Source of the DNA: Pseudomonas sp. TCU-HL1
GTDB taxonomy: Bacteria > Pseudomonadota > Gammaproteobacteria > Pseudomonadales > Pseudomonadaceae
Direction: 5' to 3'
Length of the DNA stretch: 64,000 nucleotides
Assembly (NCBI RefSeq): GCF_001708505.1
Contig: NZ_CP015992.1
Location: 2,542,001-2,606,000 of the forward strand
Within the stretch, counting starts at the first letter, position 1. The number at the start of each line of letters is the position of its first letter. The notes under the pieces were generated by a model. The model saw nothing but the letters and a program-made list of their open reading frames with translations. It made no database searches and was not told where the DNA came from. Both the position numbers and the translations under genes were made by a program. Positions 14,720 through 24,326 of the stretch are shown piece after piece.

Positions 14720-17434
14720 GTGGACGCAGTTCTCAACCCCGCAGCCGGTAGCCGTCAGCGCTCCAAACTCGTGACCCCGCAGGCATCTGCCGATTACCTG
14801 CCAAGACCCCAGGTCCAGGCGGCCCTGGCCGCTCATCCTCATGCTCGCCTCCTGCTGTTCTCGGCCCCCGCCGGGTTTGGCAAGACCACCGCCCTCGCAG
14901 CCCTGGCCGAGCAACGTCGCGCTGCCGGCAGCGCAGTGGCCTGGTTTTCCCTTGAAGCCGAGGATGACGATCCCGCGCGCTTCTTCCCGCAATTGATCAA
15001 GACCCTCGGTGAAGCCGTGCCCGGCGTCGGTGACTACGCCCGTGGCTACCTGCAGAACACCATGCAGGTGCCGGTGAACGCCGTGCTGGAAAGCCTGCTG
15101 GTGGACCTTGCCCGGCTCAACGGGCCGGTTCTGCTGGTGCTGGATGACCTGCACCTGCTCAAAGACCCGGAGCTGTTTTCCGCCCTCGGCCGCCTGGTGC
15201 GCCTGGCTCCTGCCAGCTTCAGCCTGGCCGTCGGCAGCCGCTCCCTGCCGCCGCTCAGCCTGGCCACCCTGCGTGCCAAGGGCTGGCTGCTGGAGATCGG
15301 CCTCGATGAGCTGCGCCTGACCGCCGAAGAAACCCGTGATTACCTCGTCCGTACCGGCCTGCAACTGGATGATGCCGTATTGGCGGCGTTGCACAGCCAT
15401 ACCGAAGGGTGGGCGATAGGCGTCCAGCTGGCGAGCCTGTGGTTGCGCCACCAGCCTCAGGCCACCGGACAGATCGAGAGCCTGGGCAGTGACCAGGCCA
15501 CGGTCGGCCAATACCTGCTGGCCAGTGTCTTCGAACAGCTGCCGGCCGACTTGCAGGACGCCTTGCTGGCCCTGGGGATCGCCAGCCAGCTCAGCGGCGA
15601 CCTGGCCAATGCGCTGACCGGTCGCCCGGATGGTCAGGCGCTGTTGGAACGACTGGAAACCATGCAGCTGTTCCTCTTGCCACTGGACCGCGAGCGCCAG
15701 TGGTATCGCTTCCATCACTTGTTCGCCGACTTCCTGCGCAGCCGCCTCAAGGCCTGCGACCCGGAGCGCCTCAAGCAGCTGCACTTCAATGCCAGTCTCT
15801 GGTTCACCAATCACCACATGCAGAACCTGGCCATCGAGCACGCCAGCCTCGCAGAGGACCCGGAAATGCTCGCGGCCCTGGTGGACGGTTGCGGCCTGGA
15901 ACTGATCAATCGCGGCCAGCTCAACAAGATCTACCGCTGGCGACAGAAAGTGCCGGATGACATTGCCGAACGTTACCCGACGCTGATCCTGGCGGACGTC
16001 TGGAACCGCGCCATGGAAATGGCCCTGCCGGAAGCCAACCAGATGCTCGACGAGCTGCTGGCCCGTTGGGGTGGGACTCGTGCTGAGTCCCAATTGAGCG
16101 ACAAGTACCTGGCTACCCTGGCGGTCAAGGCGGCCATCGCCCTGCAGAAGGATGACCTGGACCTCTGCGTATCCATTGCCCGCCGGGTGGAGGTCCAGCT
16201 CGGACGCAACCAGGCATTCCTCGAGGTCGCCATCCTGGTGATCGGCGCCATGGCCCTGGTGATCCTGGCCCAGCCGGACCAGGCCCGTCGCCTGCTGGCC
16301 CTGGCCCAGCAGCGCAATCACTTCCTCGAAGGCCGTTACCTGGACATGCAACTGGCCAACGTGGAAATCCTCCTTTCCCTTGAGCAGGGCCAGTTGAAGC
16401 AGGCGCATCTGCTTTATGAGCAGATGCGCGCCCAGGTCACGCCGCATCTGGGCGAGAAATCCCGCGCCATGGCCCTGCCGGTCATCGTCGAATCCCTGAT
16501 CGCTTACCAGCAAGGCCGCCTGGAGGGGCTGGAAGAACGCCTCGGCACCGCGCTGAGCCACATCGACGTCATTCGGCCAATCGACATCTATGCCCAGGGC
16601 ATGCTGTTCCTGGCACGCATTCAGCGCATGCGGGACAAGCCCAGGGAGGCCCAGGCAACACTGGTCCTGATGCAGAACCTGGCCGCGCGCAACCAGTCCT
16701 GGCGCTTCTATGCGCGGGCCGTGGCCGATGAGATTTCCCTGCTCCTCCAGGAACCCGGCACCGACCGCCTCAAGCGCGCCGAGCAACGCTTCAAGAGTGT
16801 GGACTGGAACAAACTGGCCGGTGGCGGCAGCCAGCACGGCGCCAACTCGACGCTCTGGGTGCAGGGGCTGATTCGCGTGCGCCTGCAACAGGCCCGTGGC
16901 CACTTCAGTGAAGCCCTGCACGAAATCACCCAGTTGCGCGGCAAGCTCCTGCCCAACTGGCATGGCCTGCAACGCCTGCGCTTGGACCTGCTGGCGGCCC
17001 TCAGCTACCAGCGCCTGGGTTACCAGGAACGGGCCCAGAGCCTGCTGGTGCAGTGCCTGCTTTGTGCCGAGCGCGAAGGCGCGCGCAGCCTGTTCATCGA
17101 AGAAGGCGAAGCCATTCGCCAATTGCTCCAGCAGCTGGAGTCGGCAGAACGCCAGCCCGCCTTGCAGGGGTTCATCCGTGGCCTGCTGGCGATCTGGCCC
17201 GGCCAGGACGCACGCAAATCCCAGGATGTGCTCGAAGAAGGCCTGACCGACCGCGAACGTGAAGTGGTCTGCCTGGCCGCCAAGGGAATGTCCAACGAAG
17301 AGATCGGTCAGCAGCTCGCCCTGGCGCTGGGGACCGTCAAATGGCACCTGCACAACATCTACGAAAAGCTCAAGGTGCGTAACCGGACCCAGGCGATCCG
17401 GCGTACCCGCGAGCTGGGGCTGCTCGAACCATGA
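14720..17434 (+). CDS. MalT-like LuxR-family STAND regulator (first of tandem pair)
   Basis: About 904 residues. An N-terminal NTPase has Walker A SAPAGFGKTT and Walker B LLVLDDLHL. A winged-helix region and a long helical, TPR-like middle (about residues 340-820) follow. The C-terminal LuxR HTH is LTDREREVVCLAAKGMSNEE with recognition part GTVKWHLHNIYEKLKVRNRT. This is the MalT architecture: ATP-dependent oligomerisation after an inducer binds the TPR part, then transcription activation. The GTG at 14720 gives the short N-terminus usual in the family; an in-frame ATG at 14657 would add 21 unusual residues. It overlaps the next regulator by 4 bp (ATGA). Inducer unknown. Confidence 0.88.
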   Translation: MDAVLNPAAGSRQRSKLVTPQASADYLPRPQVQAALAAHPHARLLLFSAPAGFGKTTALAALAEQRRAAGSAVAWFSLEAEDDDPARFFPQLIKTLGEAVPGVGDYARGYLQNTMQVPVNAVLESLLVDLARLNGPVLLVLDDLHLLKDPELFSALGRLVRLAPASFSLAVGSRSLPPLSLATLRAKGWLLEIGLDELRLTAEETRDYLVRTGLQLDDAVLAALHSHTEGWAIGVQLASLWLRHQPQATGQIESLGSDQATVGQYLLASVFEQLPADLQDALLALGIASQLSGDLANALTGRPDGQALLERLETMQLFLLPLDRERQWYRFHHLFADFLRSRLKACDPERLKQLHFNASLWFTNHHMQNLAIEHASLAEDPEMLAALVDGCGLELINRGQLNKIYRWRQKVPDDIAERYPTLILADVWNRAMEMALPEANQMLDELLARWGGTRAESQLSDKYLATLAVKAAIALQKDDLDLCVSIARRVEVQLGRNQAFLEVAILVIGAMALVILAQPDQARRLLALAQQRNHFLEGRYLDMQLANVEILLSLEQGQLKQAHLLYEQMRAQVTPHLGEKSRAMALPVIVESLIAYQQGRLEGLEERLGTALSHIDVIRPIDIYAQGMLFLARIQRMRDKPREAQATLVLMQNLAARNQSWRFYARAVADEISLLLQEPGTDRLKRAEQRFKSVDWNKLAGGGSQHGANSTLWVQGLIRVRLQQARGHFSEALHEITQLRGKLLPNWHGLQRLRLDLLAALSYQRLGYQERAQSLLVQCLLCAEREGARSLFIEEGEAIRQLLQQLESAERQPALQGFIRGLLAIWPGQDARKSQDVLEEGLTDREREVVCLAAKGMSNEEIGQQLALALGTVKWHLHNIYEKLKVRNRTQAIRRTRELGLLEP

Positions 17435-20142
17435 CCGACCTCTGCCTGTCTCTCCCGCACCAGATTCCCTTGTTGCGCACCAAGCTGTTTCCGGCCGACG
17501 CCGGCGGCCGCTCGGTGTTGCCGCGCCGGGCCCTGATCGAGCGCCTGCATACTGCGCGAGCGCGCCGCGTGCTGGTGCTCAGTGCCCCGGCCGGTTTCGG
17601 CAAGAGCACCATACTCAGCCTGTTCCGCCAGCACCTGCAGGCGGAAGGGGCGCACGTTGCCTGGCTCTCCTGTGATGAGGCCGACAGTGAACCGCAGCGC
17701 TTGCTGCAGTACCTGGTCGCCGCCGTGGATGCCGCCTTGCCTGGCTTCGGTGGCAACACCGTCGGGCTGCTGCAGGGGGATGTGAACTGGCCCATCGAAG
17801 CGGTGATCGACGCCTTCGTCGGCGACCTCAAGCGCATCGACGGTGAGCTCTACCTGATGCTCGATGACTTCCATCGCATCCGTCATGCGGCCCTGGACCA
17901 GGGCGCTCGCTACCTGATCGAAAACCTGCCGTCCCATGTCCATCTGGTCAGCAGCACCCGCTTCACACCGCGCCTGTCGTTCGGCGAGGCCGAGTCGCTG
18001 CTGCTGAACGCCGAAGACCTGCGGCTCACGCTTGAGGAAACCGAAGCCTACTTCCGGGAAGTGCATCAGCTGCCGCTGTCCAGCAGCGAAGTGCGCCAGC
18101 TCCATGCCCGTACCGAGGGTTGGATCACGGCACTGCACCTGGCCAGCCTGGCGTTGGCCCGGCATCCCGACCGCGCGGCGTTCCTGGCCAGCCTCAGCGG
18201 GACCGAACGCAACATCGCCGACTACCTGACCGAAGACGTACTCGACAGCTTGCCCGAAGCGTTGCGACAGTTCCTCGACCAGACCTCGGTGCTGGACGAA
18301 TTCTGCGCCGACCTGTGCAACGCCCTGACCGGGCGACGGGATGGCCTCGACATGCTCATGCGCCTGCAGCGCGAGCAGTTGTTCATTATCCCGCTGGACG
18401 AGCAGGGCGAGTGGTTCCGTTACCACCATCTGTTCGCCGAGTACCTGCAGGGCCGGCTGGCGCGCCAGACCGATGCGGCAACACTGCTGCACGCGGCGGC
18501 GCGCTGGTGCGAAGGGCACGACCTGCCCGACCGTGCCATCAAGTACGCGCTGCGCGGCCGCGATTTTGCCTTTGCCGCCGAACTGCTGGAGCGCCAGGGC
18601 GCGAGGCTGATTGCCGGTAACCGGGTCTACGGCATCCTGTCCATGCTCAAGGGCGTGCCCGCCGAGGTTATTCGCGAGCACCCCGTGTTCCAGATTTTCT
18701 ACGCCTGGCAACTGGCCTTCGAGCAACGCTTCGCCGAATCCGAAGCGCTGATCGAGGAAGTCAGCAACCGCCTGCTGCAAGGGCGTGGCAAGGTGATCCA
18801 TTTCGGTCTGGGCGAACTGCTGGCCGCCTCCCAGGTGCTCAAGGCTCTGGTGATGCTCTACCAGGACAAGCTGGAGGCCTGTCTCAAGGTGGCCCGCCAG
18901 TGGTTGGCCATGGTGCCGGACAACCAGCCGGTGTTCCGCGCCAGTCTCGCCTGCGTGCAGGCCGCGGCCTATGCGTTGATGGGCGAGTTTGGCGAAGCTG
19001 CCAGGGCCATCGCCGTCGCCCGTGACAACCTCAAGCGGGTGGACAGCGAATACCTGCATGTGATGACCAGCCTGATCGAGGCGCTGATCTGCAAAGAAAG
19101 TGGAGAGCTGGAGCGTGGTCGCGCCATTGCCGAAACCGCGCGTGCCCGCGTGGAGCGAGTGTTCGGTCGCCGCAGCCGGGTAGGCGGGCCGCTGGCTCTG
19201 GCTTACGCCGACCTGCTGTATGAGCAGGATCGCCAGGCCGCGATCCTCGCCGAACTGCCCCTGGCCACCACCTGGCGCGACGTGGCGACCCCGGTCGAGT
19301 TGATCAGTCGCGGTCAACTGGTGATGGCGCGTGCGCGATTCTTTGCCGGCGAAGCGGAGCAGGCGCTGGTCCAGCTCGACGAATGGCTGGATGGCCTGCA
19401 GGGCGCCGGCTACGAACGGGTCTTCGCCCATGGCATGGCGTGCAAGGTGCAGTTTCTGTTGTGGATGCGTCGGCCCAACGAAGCCGAGCGCATCTGCCTG
19501 CAATTGCAGCAGCATCTGGCCGTGCTGCCGCTGGCGCGCTATTCCGATGCCCACACGGTGCTGGCCCTCACCGAAGCGCGCCTGGCCCTGACCGAGCGGC
19601 GCCCCGAGCGGGCCCAGGCCAGTCTGGAGAGTTGCCTGGCACGGCAGCAGGACGAACACCAGCGCGACCGTCGCCTGCGCCTGTCGCTGTTACTTTCTGT
19701 GGCGTATTGGCGCAGAGGTAACAGCGAAAAAGCCTTCGCCCTGTTCCAGAACACCCTGGAAGAGGCCTGGAGCCGGGGCTACCGTCGGCTGTTCCAGGAT
19801 GACGCACTCTGGTTGTTGCCGCTCTGGGACGCCTGGCGCACCGCCGAGCCCAAGCGTGCGGGGGCTTGGCAGGGGGTTGCCGAAAGTCTGCGCGAGCAGT
19901 GCCGCCGCCTTGCCGTTGACCCGGAAACTTTTGATGAAAATCAGGATGTTAGTCATCGCGAGCGGGAAATCCTGCGCTATGTCGCTGCCGGCCTTTCCAA
20001 CCGCGATATCGCCCAGGCGGTGCACCTGTCCGAAGCCACCATCAAGTGGCACCTGCACAACCTGTTCGCCAAGCTCGGGGTGCGCAGCCGGACCCAGGCG
20101 GTATTGAAAGGCAAGAGCCTGGGCCTCTTGAGCGAGGCCTGA
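17431..20142 (+). CDS. MalT-like LuxR-family STAND regulator (second of tandem pair)
   Basis: A 903-residue paralogue of the preceding gene with the same architecture: Walker A SAPAGFGKST, Walker B LYLMLDDFHRI, TPR-like centre, and a C-terminal LuxR HTH from VSHREREILRYVAAGLSNRD through ATIKWHLHNLFAKLGVRSRT. Both halves of the pair begin with the same LRTKLFPAD/SKLVTPQ type of N-terminal segment. Its ATG overlaps the previous stop, implying coupled translation and a fixed ratio of the two proteins. It is followed by a terminator-like hairpin and then by the five-gene Fil-like envelope set on the same strand, the most likely target. Signal unknown. Confidence 0.88.
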   Translation: MTDLCLSLPHQIPLLRTKLFPADAGGRSVLPRRALIERLHTARARRVLVLSAPAGFGKSTILSLFRQHLQAEGAHVAWLSCDEADSEPQRLLQYLVAAVDAALPGFGGNTVGLLQGDVNWPIEAVIDAFVGDLKRIDGELYLMLDDFHRIRHAALDQGARYLIENLPSHVHLVSSTRFTPRLSFGEAESLLLNAEDLRLTLEETEAYFREVHQLPLSSSEVRQLHARTEGWITALHLASLALARHPDRAAFLASLSGTERNIADYLTEDVLDSLPEALRQFLDQTSVLDEFCADLCNALTGRRDGLDMLMRLQREQLFIIPLDEQGEWFRYHHLFAEYLQGRLARQTDAATLLHAAARWCEGHDLPDRAIKYALRGRDFAFAAELLERQGARLIAGNRVYGILSMLKGVPAEVIREHPVFQIFYAWQLAFEQRFAESEALIEEVSNRLLQGRGKVIHFGLGELLAASQVLKALVMLYQDKLEACLKVARQWLAMVPDNQPVFRASLACVQAAAYALMGEFGEAARAIAVARDNLKRVDSEYLHVMTSLIEALICKESGELERGRAIAETARARVERVFGRRSRVGGPLALAYADLLYEQDRQAAILAELPLATTWRDVATPVELISRGQLVMARARFFAGEAEQALVQLDEWLDGLQGAGYERVFAHGMACKVQFLLWMRRPNEAERICLQLQQHLAVLPLARYSDAHTVLALTEARLALTERRPERAQASLESCLARQQDEHQRDRRLRLSLLLSVAYWRRGNSEKAFALFQNTLEEAWSRGYRRLFQDDALWLLPLWDAWRTAEPKRAGAWQGVAESLREQCRRLAVDPETFDENQDVSHREREILRYVAAGLSNRDIAQAVHLSEATIKWHLHNLFAKLGVRSRTQAVLKGKSLGLLSEA

Positions 20143-20150
20143 GGTGGGGA

Positions 20151-20214
20151 GCCCCATTGCCCTCCATCCCTTGGATGGGCTGGCAGCGGAGGAGGGGCTC
20201 AGTAGTTTTGTTCC
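20151..20214 (+). terminator. Probable terminator after the regulator pair
   Basis: A long hairpin with outer arms AGCCCC / GGGGCT and an inner arm CCATCC-CTT-GGATGG, followed by TAGTTTTGTT. It implies that the Fil-like genes have their own promoter between here and 20372. A second dyad GAAGCA-TGG-TGCTTC follows at 20223-20237 and could be an operator. Confidence 0.5.
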
Positions 20215-20371
20215 CAGGTCGAGAAGCATGGTGCTTCACGAATCCTCGCCGGCCGCGACTAAGGAAGCAGCGTCCGGCCTGGAGATCGGCGTGAGCCGGT
20301 CCAGCTGCCGATGACAGGAGTCGACGGCACGCCCTGGGGCAACCCACCTGTGAACTTTGGAGATAAAAAGA

Positions 20372-20824
20372 ATGAAAAGCTTCAAACAACTGGCTCTGGC
20401 CGCTGCTGTACTCGCCGCTCCGTTCATGGCCCAGGCCGACCTCAAGGCCATGGACGATTCCGCTCTGTCCGGTGTGACCGGCCAGGACGGCATCAGCATC
20501 TCGGGTAGCTTCAACGGCTCCATCGGCAGCATCGTCTACACCGACACTGAAACCAGTGGCACCACCACCACCGCCGGCACCCTGCGTCTGGAAACCGTGT
20601 CCTTCACCGGCTTTGACATCCTCGACAGCGATCCGCTGAAGATCGACGTGATCGACGGTGGCGCTGGCGGCAACGACAAACTGCAGATCAGCCTGCCGGC
20701 GATCACCGGCCAGCTCTCGGTGGGCGCCATCCGCGTGGGCGACGCCAGTGCCGCCAGCATCGGCTCCCTGGCCGTCAACGGCATGAACATGTCCGGCTCC
20801 ACCCTCAAGGTCTGGGGCCACTGA
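20372..20824 (+). CDS. Small secreted FilA-like protein (DUF6160-like)
   Basis: 150 residues with a clear signal peptide (MKSFKQLALAAAVLAAPFMA, cleavage after AQA). The mature start DLKAMDDSALSGVTGQDGIS is a recognisable module found at the N-terminus of secreted proteins encoded next to C39-like proteases and barrels in Pseudomonas and Acinetobacter (FilA, DUF6160). The rest is rich in Gly, Ser, Thr and Asp with alternating beta pattern and no cysteine, suggesting a surface or pilus-like beta protein. GGAG precedes the ATG by 9 nt. First gene of the five-gene set and probably its most abundant product. The molecular role is not established. Confidence 0.8.
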   Translation: MKSFKQLALAAAVLAAPFMAQADLKAMDDSALSGVTGQDGISISGSFNGSIGSIVYTDTETSGTTTTAGTLRLETVSFTGFDILDSDPLKIDVIDGGAGGNDKLQISLPAITGQLSVGAIRVGDASAASIGSLAVNGMNMSGSTLKVWGH

Positions 20825-20849
20825 CAGCCGCGTTTATCCTGTAACCCGG

Positions 20850-20880
20850 AAAGCCCCGTCGCCCCTTCGGCGGGGCCTTT
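20850..20880 (+). terminator. Hairpin between filA-like and C39-like genes (possible partial terminator)
   Basis: Arms AAAGCCCCG and CGGGGCCTTT around a 12-nt loop containing CCCCTTCGG, with one bulged G. The U-tract is weak, so it may act as an attenuator or mRNA stabiliser, giving more of the first gene product than of the downstream genes. Confidence 0.45.
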
Positions 20881-20911
20881 CCCCGCAACGAGTCGAGTAG
20901 TCGGAACGGCA

Positions 20912-21673
20912 ATGATCGAAATCCTGGTTGGCAGTTTGCTGGGTCTGTTCGGCTTCACCCAGGCGGTGGATACCAAGCCGCAGCCGCAAGGCTCGGTGAA
21001 TATCAGCCAGCCGCTCTCGCCCAATGGCCCCTATCGCGAAACCGCGATGGTCGAGCCGATGAGCCAGTTGCAGTTCCGCAACGTCATCCGCCAGGCATAC
21101 GACTACAGCTGCGGCTCTGCCGCGCTGACCAGCCTGCTGGACTACTACCTGGGCCGGAACCTGGAAGAACGCCAGGTGATGGAAGGCCTGCTGCGCTACG
21201 GCGAAGCCGACAAGATCGTCGAGCGTCGTGGCTTCTCGCTGCTGGACATGAAGCGCTTCGTCAGTGCGCTGGGTTACAAGAGCGGCGGCTTCCGTGCCGA
21301 GTTCGCCGACCTCGACGCCCTGGAACACCCGGCCATCGTTCCGATCCACTATGGCGGCTTCAAGCATTTCGTGGTGGTGCGCGACGTCTACAACGACCAC
21401 GTATTCGTCGCGGACCCCGCACTTGGCAACATCAGTTTCACCCGTACCCGTTTCGAGGAAATCTGGGACCAGAACGTCCTCTTCGTGATCTTCCCCTCGG
21501 GCAATGAACCGCAGAACGCCATGGCCCTCACCGAGCGCGACCTGCGCCTGGTGGACGACCGCATCGTCAGCCTGCTGGCGTTCCAGGAGTTTCCGCAGAT
21601 CACCAAATTCACCCAGAACGAAATTGACGAACTGGGTTCGGGGGGCGATATCCGCTACATCCGTCGCAAGTGA
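20912..21673 (+). CDS. C39-like cysteine peptidase (FilB-like), exported
   Basis: 253 residues. A hydrophobic N-terminus (MIEILVGSLLGLFGFTQAVD) looks like a short signal or anchor. The papain-like C39 domain follows: catalytic Cys in QAYDYSCGSAALTSLLDYYL with the upstream oxyanion Gln, catalytic His in GGFKHFVVVRDV and Asp in VFVADPALG. C39 domains cleave double-glycine leaders; no ABC transporter is fused or nearby, so this is the stand-alone type seen in Fil-like loci. Its natural substrate could be the adjacent small protein, which has Gly-rich segments. ATG at 20912 in a likely operon. Confidence 0.85.
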   Translation: MIEILVGSLLGLFGFTQAVDTKPQPQGSVNISQPLSPNGPYRETAMVEPMSQLQFRNVIRQAYDYSCGSAALTSLLDYYLGRNLEERQVMEGLLRYGEADKIVERRGFSLLDMKRFVSALGYKSGGFRAEFADLDALEHPAIVPIHYGGFKHFVVVRDVYNDHVFVADPALGNISFTRTRFEEIWDQNVLFVIFPSGNEPQNAMALTERDLRLVDDRIVSLLAFQEFPQITKFTQNEIDELGSGGDIRYIRRK

Positions 21674-21710
21674 CACCCGCTCATAACAAGAAAGACCTGG
21701 GGATAGCACC

Positions 21711-22715
21711 ATGGGACCAAGGGAATACGCATGGCTGGCCATGCTGGTGCTCTGTACCAGTCTGCCGCTGCATGCCGAGGAAGCCTCGGTGGACGACGCG
21801 CGTGATGCGCTGAGCAAGAAGGACGATGACGCCGATAGCGCCAAGGCGCTGGAGGAGGTCTTCCAGGCGTCCGAGAAGAGCTACACGCTCCTGAAGAAGG
21901 GCGAGCGCACACTCACCTACGGGGTCGACTATTCGCTGGTGCGCGATACCCAGATCGAAACCTTCCGCACGGGCTCCAACATCTACAGCGTGCTCAGCCA
22001 GAGCGAAGCCCAGCACACCTTCACCAACTCCTTCACGTTCGACTATGGCGTGTGGGACAACCTGACCTTCAGCGTGCGCCTGCCCTTCGTCGCCAAGTAC
22101 GACACCGAGCGCGACCTGAACGTCTACAGCCTGGGCGACATCTCCGCGAGCCTGCGCTGGCAGCCCTGGTCGTCCACCCGTGGCCGCCCGGTCACCACGC
22201 TCTTCGCCACCCTCGGCTTGCCCACCGGCGAAAGCCCCTACGACATCAATTCCGAGAACGACCTGTCGACCGGCAACGGCTACTACAGCCTGGGCGTAGG
22301 CGCCAACATGTCCTACGTCATCGACCCGGTCGTGCTCTTCGGCTCGGTCGGATACACCTACAACCTGCCGGTGCGCGACATTCACCAGATGCGCGGCGGG
22401 CGCATCCTGGAAGACGTGGAGCCGGGCGACACGCTGAACTTCAGCATGGGCTTTGCCTATGCGCTTTCCTACGACGTGTCCCTGGCCACCTCCTACCAGA
22501 TGGCCTACACGATGAAGCCGACCTACAAGTTCCAGAACGCCAACCTGGAAGGCACCGAGCAGACCAGTTCGATCATGAACTTCTCACTCGGCCTGCGAAC
22601 GTCGCCGGACTACATCGTCAACATCAACGCCGGCTTCGGTATGACCGAGGATTCTCCGGACGTGCTCCTGGGGCTTTCCGTTCCCCTCGACATCAAAGGC
22701 CTCAAGGCCCAGTAA
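21711..22715 (+). CDS. Outer-membrane beta-barrel protein (FilC-like, transporter-type)
   Basis: 334 residues. A signal peptide (WLAMLVLCTSLPLHA) is followed by a charged linker (SVDDARDALSKKDDDADSAK) predicted helical. The barrel part has repeated amphipathic strands, for example TLTYGVDYSLVRD, FTNSFTFDYGVWDNLTFSVR, TTLFATLGLPTGES and YSLGVGANMSYVI, resembling the PF13557-type outer-membrane transporters. GGGGA lies 8 nt before the ATG. It probably forms the outer-membrane part of the secretion or assembly system of the operon, but this is inferred. Confidence 0.75.
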   Translation: MGPREYAWLAMLVLCTSLPLHAEEASVDDARDALSKKDDDADSAKALEEVFQASEKSYTLLKKGERTLTYGVDYSLVRDTQIETFRTGSNIYSVLSQSEAQHTFTNSFTFDYGVWDNLTFSVRLPFVAKYDTERDLNVYSLGDISASLRWQPWSSTRGRPVTTLFATLGLPTGESPYDINSENDLSTGNGYYSLGVGANMSYVIDPVVLFGSVGYTYNLPVRDIHQMRGGRILEDVEPGDTLNFSMGFAYALSYDVSLATSYQMAYTMKPTYKFQNANLEGTEQTSSIMNFSLGLRTSPDYIVNINAGFGMTEDSPDVLLGLSVPLDIKGLKAQ

Positions 22716-22733
22716 CCGGCGAGCGAGCACTTC

Positions 22734-24326
22734 ATGAGCATGCATCTTTCGCCGCTTGCGTGGGCGATTGCCGGGGTCGGCCTGTGCTGGGTGGGCCTGG
22801 CGCAGGCGCAACTGGCCAACGACCTGACCATCGGCAACCCCAAGGCCATGGCCATGGGCAACGCCATCACCGCCGACTCTTCCGGGATCGATGCGGTGCA
22901 CTACAACCCGGCCGCCCTGACCAAGCTCAAGGGTCGCCAGACCACGGTGAAGCTCCTGACCGGGGTGATGGATATCCGCGCCGGGTTCGAAGCACCCGAA
23001 GACTACGGCTTCCTCGGCTACGACGACGACCCGGTGGCCAACCGCAGCAGCCGCACCCTGACCCCCGCCATGTACCTGCCCGGCATGGGCGGCATGACCG
23101 AGGTGCCGGTGCTGTTTGCGCCACTGGCGGGACTGTCGATCAACCCGCCCGGCTCCAAGTTCACCTTCGCCACCAACGTCTACGCGCCCATGGCCCTGGG
23201 CTACTCGCGGGACTCCGACAGCGATCCGGCCCGCTACCAGGGGCGCGAAGTGGCCTTGCAGCGCATCACCTACTTCTCACCCTCGGTGGGTTACCAGGTG
23301 AACGACGAACTGGCGCTCGGCCTGTCCATCGGCTTTTCCCACCAGGCCATGGCGCTCAACCAGGACTTCCGCAACCCCGGCTTCCTCACCGGACTGACCC
23401 GGCTGTTCAACGAGTTCCTCTGCCTGCCGGGAATGGGGGAAGTGGTGTCGGGCCTGATCAACGTCTGTGGCGGCAAGATCGGCCCCTTCGACACCCTGGC
23501 CAACATGGACCTGGACCTGCAGCAGTCGCTTTCGCCGACCTGGAACATCGGTTTTCTCTGGGAGCCCACCGACTGGTTCGCCTGGGGCGCGACCTACCAG
23601 AGCGAGGCGCGCATGCACCTTCAAGGCAAGTACCGGGTGGACTACAGCAAGGACTGGCAGGGCTTCTGGTCCGGCCTGCAGTCCTCGCTCTTCGGCCAGG
23701 TGCTGAGCCCGCTGTTCCCGCTTGGCAATGTCGACGAGGAAGTCGGCAACGCATCGCTCGACATGACCTACCCGGACAACTTCTCCACCGGCATCAAGCT
23801 CGTGCCCTTTGATCGCTGGCAGGTCAACTTCGACCTGAAGTGGAGCGGCTACAGCGACTGGAACGAGTTCGAGATCGAGTTCGACCGCGAGCTGGACCTG
23901 CTGCGCATCGCCAAGAACTTCGGCGGCGGCAACGCCACCAGCCACAGCATCATCCTTGACCGCGGCTACCGTGACACCTGGAGCTGGGCGCTCGGCGTGC
24001 AGTACCAGTGGACCGACCGGCTGGCGCTGCGCGCCGGCTACGAATGGCGCCCCTCGGCGATTCCCGACGACAAGGCCGACGTGCTCGCGCCCATCGGTGA
24101 TGCCCACCTGTACGGCCTGGGCCTGGGCTACCGCTGGGACAAGGACACCAACATCGACATCGGCTTCAACTACTTCACCACCCAGCAGAAAACCCGGGCT
24201 GACAGCAGTTGCAACCTCAACTGCACCGGTATCGACAACCTGGTCTACAACCCCTACGCGGGCCAGAGCGTCGAGACCTCGGTGAAAGCCTACATCCTGG
24301 CCCTGACCTACCAGACGACCTTCTGA
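22734..24326 (+). CDS. OmpP1/FadL-family outer-membrane protein (FilD-like)
   Basis: 530 residues. A signal peptide (ending WVGLAQA) is followed by the FadL-type hatch start NPKAMAMGNAITADSSGIDA and VHYNPAALTKLKG. Later strands include KLVPFDRWQVNFDLKWSGYS, WSWALGVQYQWTDRLALRAG and GLGLGYRWDKDTNIDIGFNY. This places it in the family of barrels that take up hydrophobic molecules such as fatty acids, longer than FadL because of an extra region with several cysteines (about residues 225-255 and 490-500). Its gene overlaps the next by TGATG. Confidence 0.85.
   Translation: MSMHLSPLAWAIAGVGLCWVGLAQAQLANDLTIGNPKAMAMGNAITADSSGIDAVHYNPAALTKLKGRQTTVKLLTGVMDIRAGFEAPEDYGFLGYDDDPVANRSSRTLTPAMYLPGMGGMTEVPVLFAPLAGLSINPPGSKFTFATNVYAPMALGYSRDSDSDPARYQGREVALQRITYFSPSVGYQVNDELALGLSIGFSHQAMALNQDFRNPGFLTGLTRLFNEFLCLPGMGEVVSGLINVCGGKIGPFDTLANMDLDLQQSLSPTWNIGFLWEPTDWFAWGATYQSEARMHLQGKYRVDYSKDWQGFWSGLQSSLFGQVLSPLFPLGNVDEEVGNASLDMTYPDNFSTGIKLVPFDRWQVNFDLKWSGYSDWNEFEIEFDRELDLLRIAKNFGGGNATSHSIILDRGYRDTWSWALGVQYQWTDRLALRAGYEWRPSAIPDDKADVLAPIGDAHLYGLGLGYRWDKDTNIDIGFNYFTTQQKTRADSSCNLNCTGIDNLVYNPYAGQSVETSVKAYILALTYQTTF

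Noticed and set aside
14630..17353. Open frame of 907 codons on the - strand opposite the first LuxR-type regulator
   Set aside because: Antisense shadow; the + strand frame has Walker A, Walker B and LuxR HTH motifs.
17359..19659. Open frame of 766 codons on the - strand opposite the second regulator
   Set aside because: Same reason; no motifs, Gln/His-rich translation typical of GC-rich antisense.
22052..23812. Open frame of 586 codons overlapping the two barrel genes in another frame
   Set aside because: Arg/Pro/Gly-rich frame-shifted shadow of the FadL-like gene, without a start context or domain.
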